A stretch of DNA of 64,000 nt from Sarocladium kiliense (lineage: Eukaryota; Ascomycota; Sordariomycetes; Hypocreales; Sarocladiaceae). The notes below the pieces were generated by a model. That model saw nothing but the letters and a program-made list of their open reading frames with translations, was not told where the DNA came from and searched no databases. The translations under genes and the position numbers were made by a program. Positions 10,041-22,126 of the stretch are shown here, piece after piece (within the stretch, counting starts at the first letter, position 1; each line of letters opens with the position of its first letter). The DNA is taken from the NCBI GenBank assembly GCA_030734395.1, contig JAUZTG010000041.1:868001-932000 (forward strand), given 5' to 3'.

Positions 10041-12241
10041 ATGAGTACCTTGATCGGGGAACCAATATCGAAGCCTCTCCGGAAGCAAGTCTCACGTGCC
10101 TGCGACCAGTGTCGGGCGAGACGCATCAAGTGCGATGATGAGCGGCCCTGCCGCGGGTGTGTGCAGCGCGGCGTGTCTTGTTCTGTGAAGGGGCACAATG
10201 AAAAGCCAGCATCATATCCGCTAGCTATAAGGTACCTTATATCTGTCCGCAATTTATATGATTACTTACTGATGAATTTAGGGAGATCGAGAGCCTCCGG
10301 GAGCGCATCAAGCACTTAGAAGATGAGCTTCGTGCGTGCAGGATATCAGGACCTGCCCGCCAAACACTTCCAACGCCTTCCGAGTCTTCAGCTGAGGCAT
10401 CACCAGCATCAGGGGAAGTGACGACGCATCCCACAATAGCCCGGCAACCCAAGACGAGAGCTACCATAGCTTCCTTACAATGGGAAGGCATCTATGTCGC
10501 TGGGCCTTGTTCTGAGCGACGATACTATTATGGCCCGGCTTCTACCTTCTACTTTGTTAGCCGGATCGGAGCACACCTTGCTAAAACCCACCAGCCTATT
10601 GCGGAGCGCAGTATGCAGCCTGCCGGTCCAGCCAGAACCCTGGCGGATTTTGCTAATATGGAGCATGATATGTCACGCACGCAAGAGGAATACTTCCTTG
10701 GTCTGTTTTGGGAATCTTATCATGTTATGTTGCCGATCGTTAGCGAAAGCGACTTCCGCACGCATTACGACTCGCTTTGGGTAACGGGTAACACTAGGAG
10801 GAAACCATCAGCTCTTGTTGACATAATACTTGCCGTATGTCTTCAGTACGGATACTCGTTCCTCCCTAGGACTGCGCAGTCCACCGGCAACGAACAAGAA
10901 AGCACCATGGCAGGGCGTCGGTTCTATAAGAGGTGCCAGGCCTTGCTCGTCGCAGACCTCGAGACCCCGAGCCTCGTGACGGTACAGTGTCAGATCTTCT
11001 CTGTAGTCTACCTTTGCTGTGCATCCTTCCAGAACATGGCGCACATCCTTCTAGCTACGCTCACGCGAACGGCTCAGATTATGGGGCTTCACCTCGAACC
11101 GTCGATGGAACTTCCGGAGACCGAACGAGAGCTTCGAAAGCGGATATGGTGGACTATTGCAACTATTGAAATGAAAACGCACATGAAGCTCGGGCGACCG
11201 ACGCTAATCGACTTGAACGAGGTGACCGTTACCTATCCGAAGAGCGATATCGAAACGGCGACAATGTCAGAGACACAACTTGGGTCATTTGGACAAGACG
11301 TGACGTGGTTGAGCTATAGTTCTTATCTAAGTAAACTGGTGCATACAACAGCGGCGATATACTCCTCAGCGTGGGAGACTTATGGGTCGATCTTATCGGA
11401 AAAAGATCTCAGAGCCCCGTATCAAAGCCCTCAGGTTTTGGAGCTATGCGCGACCAAGTTAACGGAAATGATGGCTCCCATGAAGAACTGGACGAGAGAC
11501 GTGCCTGAGAGTCTTCAGTTGCAACGTCGAGATGGTGGAAGTTCTTTTACCACTGCTTGCTTACCGATCGACTTCGACGCGTTCGCACCGAATTGGCTTC
11601 AGAAGAACCGAATCGTACTTGAGCTCACTTACCACACGATGGTCTCCAACTTACACCGACCTTTCATCACGTTCTCCTCCTCGTCCTCCTACTCATCAGC
11701 CTACACTCCAACTGCCTCCCGACATGCAACGGCTGCGGTGCAACATGCAATGGCGCACACTCACATCATGCATCATGCTGTGAGCGAGACCGACTTGATG
11801 AATGGATGGAGCGAGTTCTTCCTGTGGCAATGGAACGCGACCATCACGATAATCGGGTTCATTCTGGCGAATCCGGTGCACCCATCGACGCCAAATGCTA
11901 GAAAAACTGTGGACAAGTGCATCAGCATCTGCGACATGTACGGCGCCAACTTTGCCGTAGCACAGAGCGCTGCCAGCATTGCTCGAGATCTCATTGATCG
12001 AGCAGATGCGTTGACTTCACGGATTAGGAATGACATTACGGGAGATAGCGGAGAGGATGGCGATGGGGAACAAATAGAGGCCATCATGTCTCAGGGGGGC
12101 GAGTCTGCAACTTTCGAGGATCCAGGCAGTTGGGCTGACTTCATGGACTGGGCATTGACGGTGGATACCTTCAATAGCTTTGAGAGCTTCTACGGGACCA
12201 GTGGGAGAGATGTGGATAACTGGTGGAACACTAGACCGTGA
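10041..12241 (+). CDS. Zn2Cys6 fungal transcription factor next to an MFS transporter
   Basis: Exons 10041-10231 and 10282-12241 (50-bp intron) encode 716 residues. The binuclear zinc cluster is complete: C21-x2-C24-x6-C31-x5-C37-x2-C40-x6-C47 in SRACDQCRARRIKCDDERPC. A short heptad-like helix after the intron (EIESLRERIKHLEDEL) is a likely dimerisation coiled coil. The middle carries a fungal-specific transcription factor domain (YFLGLFWESYHVMLPIVSES, then RKRIWWTIATIEMKTHMKLG). The closest architecture I recognise is the broad family that includes sugar and xylan regulators, but no specific orthologue. An in-frame upstream ATG at 9960 is possible; 10041 was chosen because the cluster then sits at the usual 20-residue offset. 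The downstream MFS gene in the same orientation, with shared promoter sites, suggests a regulator/target pair. Confidence 0.9.
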
Positions 12242-12856
12242 ATTGAATGTGATACCCTTGAAGCAAAGATTCGGCTATTGAGTGGAGGATCGCCCCAAGT
12301 TGCCATCCCCTAGTCTAGCCTCCGAGCACTTCTCTCCCGATGTCGTCACCCCTTTGACGAAAGTCTTTACGGCTGTGGCTATTTCGCGACTGTCACTATT
12401 GCCACTGTCTTCTCCCGTAGTTATTATCAGAAACCTGGTTGATGATTTGGATCATGGAGCTGACTGCTATGCTTCTCCCCTACTGTTGGTCCAGCATTTC
12501 TGGCTGTTTGCTTTATAATCTGAATTTTATTGTTCTCTCTATCCTGCTGGCAATTCTTATTCATTATTATGGTAGCTACTCAGTTTTTCTTCTACGTGCT
12601 TACGTGCGATCTTATCCCCCAACATAACGGCATCGGAGCCCCGGCCCCACAACGGAGCCGACCCGTGGTGCAAACCCCGAAGCTCCGGATAGCCTATTCA
12701 ACGTTTCAACGGAGTTTCGGTAGCCTCCAAGCATAATGATACGTGACTAATTACAACACGATTCCGAAAGACTTATAAGAGTGAGATGTTTCGGTTGGCC
12801 CATCTCTTACTGGAAACAACTCGAAAACTTGTCTTCTAAAGAATAACCAGGACGCA
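12242..12856. other. Intergenic region with regulator sites upstream of the MFS gene
   Basis: About 615 bases between the tandem regulator and transporter. The first 380 bases show nothing beyond chance frames. From 12634 to 12720 three CGGAGYYYCGG-type sites are listed separately. Confidence 0.6.
12634..12720. promoter_or_regulatory. Three CGGAGYYYCGG sites in the MFS promoter
   Basis: CGGAGCCCCGG (12634-12644), CGGAGCTTCGG on the minus strand (12677-12687) and CGGAGTTTCGG (12710-12720) lie 137-223 bases before the ATG at 12857. The last is identical to the site in the neighbouring regulator's promoter. The repeated CGG-N5-CGG form points to a Zn2Cys6 dimer; the adjacent regulator is the obvious candidate. 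Confidence 0.6.
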
Positions 12857-14681
12857 ATGGCCAGCCCGCAGCAAAACTTCGAAGAAGAGCCCAAGGTGGC
12901 AGACACTTCCGCCTCAGGCAGTGCCTTTACTTCAAGACCTGAAAGTATACAGGACAGAGAAAAAGCCCTGCCTTCCAGTCAAGACCCCGAAGAGGCTCAG
13001 CCAACAACCCACAACCCCGAACGCACAATTGTCGGCTTGCGGTGGTTCCTCGTCTGCGCTGCCATCTTCTCCGCTAATTTCCTCTACGGTCTCGACGCGA
13101 CCATCGCGGCCGATATTCAAGCTCCCGTTTCTCAGGACTTCCGTGAGGTGCAGAAGCTTGGCTGGCTGGGATTTGGGTTCGGTCTTGGCTCTACAGCATC
13201 CATCTTGCCGGTTGGAAAGGCATATGCGATGTTTGATACCAAGTGGATGTTCATTTCGAGTTTGACGATGTTCAGTATTGGGAGTGCTTTGTGCGGTGCT
13301 GCACCGACTATGGATACCTTGATCTTGGGGAGAGTGCTCGCTGGGAGTGGTGGTTCAGGGATGTACTTGGGGTAAGTACTTGGGCGGAACTCCAACCCTA
13401 AGCTCAGTGAAGCTCCATCGTTGATCCTGACTAACTAATCCAAAACCTCAGTACTCTGAATCTTATGACAATCTTGACTTCACCGCGCGAGCAAGCTTTC
13501 TACACAAGCTTCGAGGGATTGGTATATGGAGGAGGCTGTCTCCTAGGCCCTGTGATAGGGGGCCTCTTCTCTGATAGCCCTGCAACTTGGAGATGGGTAT
13601 ATTCCCCCCTTCAAGAACCAAGTGAAAAGAACAGGGAGAACTAACTACTCAGGCATTCTACATCAATCTCGTCATCTTCGGCGCCCTGGCTCCAGTCTAC
13701 CTCTTCGTATTGCCACCAGTTCCTCAACAGCCCGACGTTAAGGTATTGGCGAAACTCAAAAGACTTGACTGGCTGGGTATCATCCTCTCCGTAGGGATGT
13801 ACGTCAGCCTAGTCCTCGCCTTTGCTTTCGGTGGTGCAATCTGGGCCTGGTCTGATCCCCGCTTCATTGCCCTCGTCGTTGTCTTCGGCGTGCTCTTCCT
13901 CGCCTTCGCCGCCAGCCAGTACTTCTGCCTCTTCACCAACAAGATCGACAGGCTGTATCCGTGCGAGTTTCTTGCGAGCCCGCAGCTCATCATACAGAAC
14001 TTTGCCATCTCTGCTGATGGTGCAGCTCTCTTCATCGCCACGTACTATATCCCGCTCTACTTCCAATTCGTACAAGGCGACACAGGAACACAGGCGGCAG
14101 TGAGACTCCTACCGTTCATCGCCTTCTTCGTCACAGCTATCATGATTTGCGGCTATGCCTTGCCGAGGGCAGGTCATCACTGGCTCTGGTTCTTCCTTTC
14201 AGGCTTGCTGCTCGTTGCGGGCGCCGCAGGCATGTTCACCATGGGAGTCACCACGCCAGCCTCCCATGCCTACGGCTTCTCTGTACTCCTTGGTCTAGGT
14301 CTCGCTGCCACCATGGCCCCTTACTCGATCGTTCCATACATGGTGAAGCCTGATCGTATATCCGAAGCCATCCAGTTTCTCAACAACGCTCAAGGCCAGA
14401 GCCAGATGCTTGGGCTGCTGATTGCGAGCGCCATCTTCCAAAGCGAGGCGCTGAAGGGTGTAAGTGGTGTTCTCTCGGGCGAGGGATACTCCGACGGTGA
14501 GATTCGACAAGCCGTTGCTGGGTCTCACAGCGAGGTCTTGCAGGAGATGAATGAGCAGCTGAGAAGAAGGGTCTTGGATGCCATTGTCAAGACTATTCAG
14601 CACGAGTGGATCTTGGTCATTACCGCTGGTGTGCTTCTGACCATTTGCGGTGCTCTCATGCCCAAAAAGCGACTCGCTTAA
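12857..14681 (+). CDS. MFS transporter, DHA2-like (multidrug or metabolite efflux)
   Basis: Exons 12857-13371, 13452-13596 and 13653-14681 join in phase to 562 residues. After a polar, Glu/Pro-rich cytoplasmic N-terminus of about 55 residues come multiple hydrophobic segments. Landmarks are LVCAAIFSANFLYGLDATIA in TM1, GRVLAGSGGSGMYLG in TM4 and GLVYGGGCLLGPVIGGL in TM5. The last matches motif C of drug:H+ antiporters (GxxxGPxxGG). Length and spacing fit the 14-TM DHA2 group. The substrate cannot be read from sequence; proton-driven export of a toxic or secreted small molecule is typical. It follows a Zn2Cys6 gene in the same orientation and shares its promoter sites. The final residues (PKKRLA) are a short cytosolic tail. 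Confidence 0.9.
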
Positions 14682-16037
14682 GGTCTGGATATCAGCCAGA
14701 AAGCTTCAAGATGGTGTACAGACGGGTGCGGCTCCATAGAGCAGGATAATTATAGAAATTCCCTTACCGGAGTACTTCCTCGGACCTTGGCCATTTAGGC
14801 TCTGGTTCTTTTGTACATTACTCAATTTACTTACCGCCTACGGAACTTGGTGGCAGAGACAGCCTGGATTGGACCAGCTGTTAGGCTATCTATGCTTAGA
14901 CCATGATCTAATCCAAGAAATCTGCCTTGCGTTTCATCACCCAGCTTGAGATGACATTTTGATTGTAAACGGCTGTCAGACAGCCCCGCGTGTGTTACTG
15001 TATGTCTCTTCCATATCATCACACCCCCTCATGCTGCTCCTGTGATCGACCGATCCCCAGGCATACGCCGCAGCCCCTGCAGATCCAGCCGCCTCTCTTT
15101 TGTGCCATACCCCAGGGTTGCCTTTAGATATGCTGGGAAACACATTGATCTGGCAAAGCTGCCTGTTCGCCCGCGCCCTTGGCAATATCTGCAACTACAT
15201 CCCCAGACTCCACCTCTCTCAACTAGGCACCTATTTCGAAGGGACACGCCAGCACCAAAGAAGTGTAGAAAGCTCAGCTTCTGTCTCAACTCGGACATTT
15301 CACTGCACCAGGGGTTCCCTGCTGAAGGGTGTGCCTTGCTTCTAATGATAATCCCTGCAACGTGATATCGCATCATGTAGCTGGCTATGTTTAGAACCCA
15401 CGCTGTCACAAACGCTGCCCTCTTCGCACACCACACCATTTCCCAGCCCAGAACCTGCAGCTGCATGATGGGGTGCAAGCCACATTCACGGTCTCCCGGC
15501 GAGACGAAAACGACTACGACCCTGGCGTTTGGCGACAGAATATTTGAATTTGTGGTTTGTAATCACAGAGAAGCTTGTAATACTTGCTTGTAGGTAGAGT
15601 GAAGTTGATCTGTGAGATGAGGGCGCCTCAATATACGCCTAGAATCTAGTCTATGACCCTAATATGTAGACATTCCCTTTTCCAAGATGATCGTACCCTT
15701 GTCATGTTGTCGAATGAGGTTACAACACTTCTTTCGTAGGAATACCAGTGGCACTGCCCAGGAGAGATAACGAGTGGGGGTATATGTTTGCAGCAACGCG
15801 ATTGACAGAGAGACCAGAGTAGCGCCTATCACCAGCATTCTCCGGCTCTCAAGTCGTATTTGTTGCTTCGTGGTGTCGATAGCCTCAAGCTCGGTTGAGG
15901 CATAGAACGGAGTGGTGTGAAGCAAGTATCATAATGCTCTAAAACATAACTACGACGCTATTAGCTTTGTTGCTTCCTCGTACATCAGAGATCCAAGTAA
16001 CCTACCAAAATCGTAAAAGTCGAATCTTCAAAGCTCC
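14682..16037. other. Intergenic region between MFS and bZIP genes
   Basis: About 1.36 kb between two convergent genes. Overlapping frames at 15029-15478 (minus) and 15042-15365 (plus) have no domain. A minus-strand frame at 15659-15925 contains one hydrophobic stretch but no recognisable family, and is left uncalled. Confidence 0.5.
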
Positions 16038-16891
16038 TCATTGAGGCGTGTACGCTTGTAAGCCCGTGGGATCGTAGATATAGGTGGCCTGGTCGTAGTA
16101 GCTCTCGTCCCCAGCGCCACTGCTCCCGAAGCTCGCTGTCTGCGCATAGCCTTGTCCATAAGCACTGGAGTAGGTGCCAACGGGGTATCCTTCATCACCC
16201 ACATAGGTGGTGCCTTGGCCGCTGCCCCTGCTCCGACTCTCTGCGTCGTGGCCGCGGAAGACAACGTGATTCAGATTCATGCTGCCCCAAGGCAGCCCGG
16301 ACAGATCTGACGTGGTGTCGATGTCGCCAGGGATTGGGACACGATAGCTGTTGCCCGCGTGCTCTTGGTTCCGTGAGTCTCTTTCTGATCTCTCCTTGTT
16401 GTCTCGTGCCTTTTCTCCTGCAACATGGTCAGGGGTGCGCCTCCCAGGACAATGATATGTTAGGATGGCTTACGGAACTTGCGTTGCGCAATTCGATTTT
16501 GTATCCGTCTCCGTTCCTCTGGGTCTGTGATCTCCGTCCAATCGACGTCTTGTGAGCCAATCCTGGCTTTCTTGGTTGACGCCCCTGATCGATACTGCCC
16601 ACGTGGGCTACTGGGACTATCTCGTGGACTCGATGAAGGCATCGCGAGATGTTTTCCCCTTTCCGATGAATTGGCCGTAGTAGCAGACCTCTTTATGTCT
16701 GATTGGCTTTTGGCCCTCTTGTGCTGTGCGCCAGGAGGAAGGGACTTTGTTCGACGAGGCGTACAAGATCTAGCTTTTGTACGCTGGTCTTCGTCGTCTC
16801 GTTCGTGATCTTCACCTTCACCAGTATCAGGCGACGCTCTTGATATTCTTATGGCTGGCGCCGTTGGGATGGTGTTGTGATATGAAGACAT
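16038..16891 (-). CDS. bZIP-like transcription factor with AP-1-type basic region but no visible leucine zipper
   Basis: Exons 16891-16474 and 16417-16038 (56-bp intron) encode 265 residues. Residues 120-145 form a basic region (TDPEERRRIQNRIAQRKFRE) with the N-x2-A-Q-x2-F-R signature of Yap/Pap1-type bZIPs at 132-140. The helix should continue into a zipper with Leu every seventh residue. Instead it runs through KARDNKERSERDSRNQEHAG, with no leucine, and then into PIPGDI. The N-terminal half is Ser/Arg-rich and disordered; the C-terminal half is Gly/Tyr/Gln-rich (GTYSSAYGQGYAQTAS). The intron falls inside the basic-region codons, and the splice is forced by phase. It could bind DNA with a partner that supplies dimerisation, or be a diverged family; I know similar short fungal proteins but not their role. 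Confidence 0.8.
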
Positions 16892-19800
16892 GTAAGACGG
16901 GAAGCAATGTCTGTTGTTGCGCGCAGATGGACAACACTGAAGGGGCAGGACATGGAGGGTTTCTTTATACTAAATGGACAGACAAAATAACGGATATGCC
17001 TTACTTGTTCTTGCCGCGGCCGCAATGAAACCTTGGATGACGAGCAAGAGGTCCAGCTCGGGCAGTATACAACCATTAGAATCCTGAAAGATTTCGCAAG
17101 GGTGGTGTAGAGGCTGTTGCCATTGTAGGTGGAAGAGGATGCCGCAGCGTTAATAAGTCTCGGCCCAAGCAGGCAGCACAGAGCTACTATAAGTCCTAAT
17201 GTAGGGCCATGTGAGGCTGAAAAAGCACTCGCTCAGGTGGCCGAATAAGATCACAGGGGGCCCGGACAACACCGGAGCAGGATCCGATTATCGTCGACTA
17301 TCCATCCGTCAAGCTTGTGAATCTCAAACAGAGGGTTTTGTGACGCACCCGACACCCCCCTTTCCCCTTGTTGGTGGTCACTAACTAGGCCTTGGACCAT
17401 ATGCCCACACGCCCCTCTTCCTGTCTAGGCTTGACGGTTGGAGTCATAGGGCGTCATAAGCTAACCTGCCCTGGGCAGTAGACGGCAAAATGTCCCAATG
17501 TCTCTCATTCCGGCATTCAAACAGACAGCCTGCGTGGAACCACTCGAACCCATGCTACAGGGAGGGGGGAGCACCTCGACAGTGGAGAACCGTGTTGACG
17601 GTTACCATCAATTGGTAGGCCGTTGTCGGACCCAGCAATAAGCTTCAGCTGTTTTGGGTTCGCTTTCATCGGGTGCCAGGCTGATGGGTGGAAAGAGGAT
17701 CTTCGTCGGCCGCTTGAGCCCCAGTCTCGAGCAACAGCTAGTCACGCCGTGCATACAAGGCACCAACATTGGGCGAGCTACTATAGGCAGCATTCACAGG
17801 GGTACCGGAGCCGGCCAGGTGTTACCTTAGGTACAGCACCCGCGGGTTGCGAGCAGGGCCGTTAACTATGCCCATCTCCTCGTTGGGCTGGTGTCGAATA
17901 GACGGGCAGGCCAATCGTGGTGGGATCCCGCCCTGCGAAGGTCTTCTAGCTTTGCGCCGGAGGGGGGGTTGGATGAGGGTGGCGCCAAGCCTCGCCAGTC
18001 ACGCATCGGCTCGCTGCGAAATGCGAGATATACGAGAGGGTGTTTGCTTGTGGCCGTGGCCCCTTGGTGGGGTCTTCCTTGTTATTCACAGCCCGAACTG
18101 GCCTCAAGTGCTGGCGGCAGCTGATGAGCATCCCTGGTGAGGACAAAGGAGAGACAGTCTTGCATCCTCGACGCGGGGTTATCGCATTGGATGAAGATGG
18201 CTCCTCTAGGCCGGGATGTGGCGTTCCGTCGCGATACCTCGGATGTCTATTTTTGGGCAGTAGAATATACAGTATCGAGCAGCACGTTGAACAGCAAGAA
18301 TTGTCGAGAGGGTTCAACTATGCTGGCTTGTATCTTCCAAGAGACATGTTAGTCGGCGACAGTCACAGACTCGGCCGAGCGAGACCTCATGCAGAGCGCC
18401 ATGGGTCCACTGAGAAGAACGACCGAACCCAGAGAGGAGAGCAAGGGTGTTGCTGCCCTCGAGGCACTGACCTGGTGCTGCGCCGCACTTGTGAGGGTCA
18501 TCTTTGCTTCTCCCACTTGACACAAGCAATGATATGCTTGCGTCTCTGGCCTCTTATTTTGAATTCTGTTGAAACCCCGCTGAACTGGACAGCGCATAGG
18601 CTGCCAGATGATTGTGAGCAATTCTTCAAGCCAGGCTAATTACCCAACATTTGTCCCTCGCGGGGTTGGCCTGGTGTGAATAAGTCCATGTTGATCCCGA
18701 GGTCTCATTTTATTAGCACCCATTATTAACGGGGACTACCGGCAGGTGACACAAGAAGTCGCCAGAGTTTTCAGTCGCGATGAAACGGCACGCAAGTCTA
18801 TCCGCGTAGATGCATGTGCGTGGAGCCCACGTAGATCATGGCGAGGCATCAGATGAGTGGTGTAACGGTCGAACTAGGCGGACTTGTTGAAATGCTCGAG
18901 CTGAGGCATACTGCATGCTTGGCCCTCTCCTTTCGTCAGGTACAGTGCAGTCCAGAGATGCCAGGCTTAGCAAACCCCTCGAAGGGTTCTCACTTCCTTC
19001 GAATATGGTAAAAATAACGCCAATGGAGGGAGGAGAGGTGATGTTCCTAATGACACATGCCTGCCACCACCCCATGTCTCGGCAAAGAAATGTACCTCCA
19101 GCCTCAGGCTGCCTGTGGAATGGGGAAGTGGCAGTTGTTTTGGGTCTCTCATCTCCCGACGGAGCGCTAGAGCATTGGAAGGAGGGAGGGGTGCTGTGAT
19201 GGTCTTCCATGCGACGGCCCTCCTCTGCGCTGGCACGACAAAGGTTCCTCAACCCGTGAAAGCTTGGTATGCCGATCGCGTCTAGGAGTTCCTTCTAATG
19301 ATGCTTAAAATAGGCGATGGCTGCCATCCATACATGTGAGGCTGCAGAATCCAATTCCTGTGGTCGACCAGTACAGCCGTCTCGTCAAACGGTCGTGATT
19401 GCTGAGAATGTCTGTTGTCCGGACTGGGGTCCGAGGAGTTCTGGAAGGCGCGCCATGATGGGTCTAATGAGATTAGATAGTCAGCCAGCTATGGACAAGG
19501 CTGGAGCCCGGGGCGTCTGGTTCCTGTAGGCAGACTCAGGCGAGCTACATATGCAGTAAGTTATTTTTAACATCTGCAGGTGACAAACAGGTCCTGCAAG
19601 GCGTCGGAGTGGGCAGAAATGAGCTTTGCTGCCCTCACTGTGTTGAACGACGTTCAGCCAGTGACTCGTTATAGAGGCGTTATAGCGAGAGCTCGTAGGT
19701 TTGACTGGAGGGCAATCAGTAATCAGAAATTCGAAGAGAAGCCACTAGCTCAGCATCTCGCTGGACCGCGCGAAAGCTTGTGAGGCTTATCCAGGATGCT

Positions 19801-20835
19801 ATTGACTCACTCCAGCGCAAATGATGGCGCCTCCTGCTCACTCGCCTGGTCGGAGGGCGCGGTCGTCAAAACATCGTGCGGATATCTGTAACGAAGCACC
19901 AAAGGCATTCCTGATCGCCACATGGTAGCAATCCGCCCGAGGTCTTTAGACGAATTCCTTATTTGAGTTAGATGGGGCAATCCAAAACGGACTGTTGGGT
20001 TCTCCTGCCTGACAGACCTGCACCGGCGGTGACACATTGATGCAGGACAGTTTCGCACAGCTTGCTCAATCGGTGTTTGCGCGGCGCTAGTAATAACACA
20101 CTGCAGGTCCCCTGCTGATCATGGAGATTGTCTCCAAGGCGGTCAGGGCTTGGGGCCAAGTGACTGGCAAGGATGCAGATGGTCCCGGCTACAGACATCG
20201 GTTGATTCTTGCCCAGGCCTTGATAGCACTGTCCACTTGTAGGATTGTAGACCCGAGCCGCCGTAGATTCACTCTCTTAAACGTTGCACCAGCGAGCGTG
20301 GAACCAGTGAATAGTGTGCATCCAATCTGCAGGTAGTGAGTGTGGCAGGGATGACGCATCTGGAATCGAATTGCTACACCCTCCCACGCCATGTCACGGG
20401 GAGTCGTCCGCGAGCTCAATGTTCCTAATATTGCTGTGACCAGCGCTGGGCCGCTTCTGGGTGTGAGTGGACGTCGATTGGCGCCAACCCAAACCGTCGT
20501 GAACTGGACTGGGCAAAGATGAAAGTGGTCGAAGGGTGGGTGACGCGAGGGCAGATCAGGACGTTGCACGCTTGCAGGGTAGGTGTCACCGACTTGGTCG
20601 GACTTCGTCAGATGGAAATCGATCTTGTGAAATGAAGTCTCCCAGACTCCCTCCTGCCCATCACCGAAGCCATACTCAGCCTCCTCCTCGACGTATGCGC
20701 ATCATTCTGTTCCCGAGAGCGAAGAACAGAAAGGGGTATGCATGATCGTGCCCGTACAGATGTCTATGTTAAGATCCGCTTATGGTAAAAGTACATGTCA
20801 TATACACAGGCCAAGTCCTGGGAGCTTACTCGCCC
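16892..20835. other. Gene-poor stretch, about 3.9 kb
   Basis: No gene is recognised. The longest open frame (18040-18639, plus, 199 codons) has no domain, biased composition and overlapping frames on the other strand. Base composition looks ordinary rather than AT-rich, so this is not an obviously RIP-mutated transposon. I saw no terminal repeats or transposase motifs. The start holds the bZIP promoter; the rest could be a non-coding transcript, a decayed element or long regulatory DNA. Confidence 0.5.
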
Positions 20836-21624
20836 TTACATGGAGCCCAGCGTCTCTGCCTCACGCTCTGCTCTCCGCTCAGCAGATCTCCTCTTGAACC
20901 TGACCTCTGCCCGGCGCCTCTCACCACCATCAATCTTGCGACCTTCCTTGTGCTCCCACATGCCCTCCGTAACCTTGACAATCGAGCCTTGTTTGACAGG
21001 AATCGCGTAAGGACCCGCAATCGAACGCAAACCGTTGACCTTGTAAAGTCTTGGGCGAGGGTATGAATCAGGGGCGGGCTCTTCCGCCTTGACCTCCTCT
21101 TGCTTGACCTGGTTTTCTGCAGCCTCTCCTGATTGTCCCTGTTCCTCAACAGCCTCCTGAGCGGCTTCTTCCGTGAGCTCCTTGCCGAGAGCTTGTTGGT
21201 CAAAGGGGACATTGACGACCAGCCTATGTGCGTGTGGCCATTTGGGCGAGAGAGCAACTCGAAGCAACGCCTGGCCGTTGTTGACGAACCGGAAGTCGCC
21301 GCCAGGGCCTAGTGAGCCCCTGCGATATCTGTGCATCCATTCCAGAAGATATTTCCGCTTTCCTGCAGGCTCAATGCCGAGTTCCTGAAGTTGTGGTCCC
21401 GTAACTGACCACAGGGATTCCCATGATGGGAACTTAGAGGCATGCTTGCTTAGGCCGCGTCCGATAAGGGTGAGGAACGTGGTGACATCGGGGACAAATG
21501 GGATCGGCTTCGGAATCTCGTTCGCGGGTCTCGTTTTGTGTAATGAGCGGACTGCGCCAACTGGAGGATAGGCCACGCGCTGGCCAAGCTGGCTCAAAGG
21601 CTGTCGGAGGCACTGCAATCGCAT
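20836..21624 (-). CDS. FYV4: Mitochondrial small ribosomal subunit protein mS41 (FYV4), IGR-motif protein
   Basis: mS41/Fyv4 is a fungal mitoribosome small-subunit protein defined by the IGR motif. A single exon from ATG 21624 gives 262 residues. The N-terminus (MRLQCLRQPLSQLGQRVAYP, then SLHKTRPA) is a basic mitochondrial presequence. The IGR domain follows: PDVTTFLTLIGRGLSKHASK, then SWESLW and LGIEPAGKRKYLLEWMHRYR. A Glu-rich linker and a C-terminal conserved block (YKVNGLRSIAGPYAIP) come next, ending in a basic helix. The frame continues open upstream to about 21843, but the presequence logic and the ATG favour 21624. It is divergent from the helicase gene, with about 500 bases of shared promoter. 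Confidence 0.92.
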   Translation of the reverse strand: MRLQCLRQPLSQLGQRVAYPPVGAVRSLHKTRPANEIPKPIPFVPDVTTFLTLIGRGLSKHASKFPSWESLWSVTGPQLQELGIEPAGKRKYLLEWMHRYRRGSLGPGGDFRFVNNGQALLRVALSPKWPHAHRLVVNVPFDQQALGKELTEEAAQEAVEEQGQSGEAAENQVKQEEVKAEEPAPDSYPRPRLYKVNGLRSIAGPYAIPVKQGSIVKVTEGMWEHKEGRKIDGGERRRAEVRFKRRSAERRAEREAETLGSM

Positions 21625-22126
21625 CCTGAGAGGTTCATTAGCACAAAATTGATCCCATGAAGACCGCCACCTGGGTATATAAGAACGATTCTGCCATACC
21701 TGACAATGGGTTTTGAGACAGACGGCAGAGCACTTGGTGATAGACAAGGACAGCTGTGGTTGCAAATGCCCCCATCGCGAAAATTGATCTGGGGATGCTG
21801 AGTCAGCATCTTTTTTGGCTGGTGCGCGGACCAGAAACGCCACTCGTCGCGTCCGGAAGTGGGGCTCCGGGAGGCTGCCGACTCAGGCGCACTTCACTGC
21901 CTGTTGAAACGAAGGTTGATAGGAAGATGACTGAGCACACCATTTCACTTCACTTCCTTGCATGGACTTTCAAAACTTTTCCACCTACACCTGCACCATC
22001 TACATGGCGCTCTGAGAAGCGTCTTCCAAACGCCTTTCATCCTTCATATCGGACCTGATGTAAGCACCTTTGGGCAGCGCATGCTTGCCTGTAGCATCTT
22101 AGTATCATTATCGCTCGGCGAGGATC
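21625..22126. other. Divergent promoter region FYV4 / SNF2-RING gene
   Basis: About 500 bases between two divergent genes. The FYV4 frame stays open into it, but that part lacks family similarity and is probably leader. No regulatory site stands out. Confidence 0.5.

Noticed and set aside
15659..15925. A minus-strand frame with a hydrophobic segment, possible small membrane protein
   Set aside because: The family is not recognised and I saw no clear promoter or splice extension; too weak to call.
17530..17600. Possible tRNA (a GGTTCGAGT-like B box on the minus strand)
   Set aside because: No matching acceptor, D-arm and T-arm pairing could be built around it.
18040..18639. A 199-codon open frame in the gene-poor stretch
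   Set aside because: No domain, no start context, overlapping frames on the opposite strand and odd Cys/Arg-rich composition.
21625..21843. N-terminal extension of FYV4 to an upstream ATG
   Set aside because: The downstream ATG starts a clean mitochondrial presequence; the extension would bury it.
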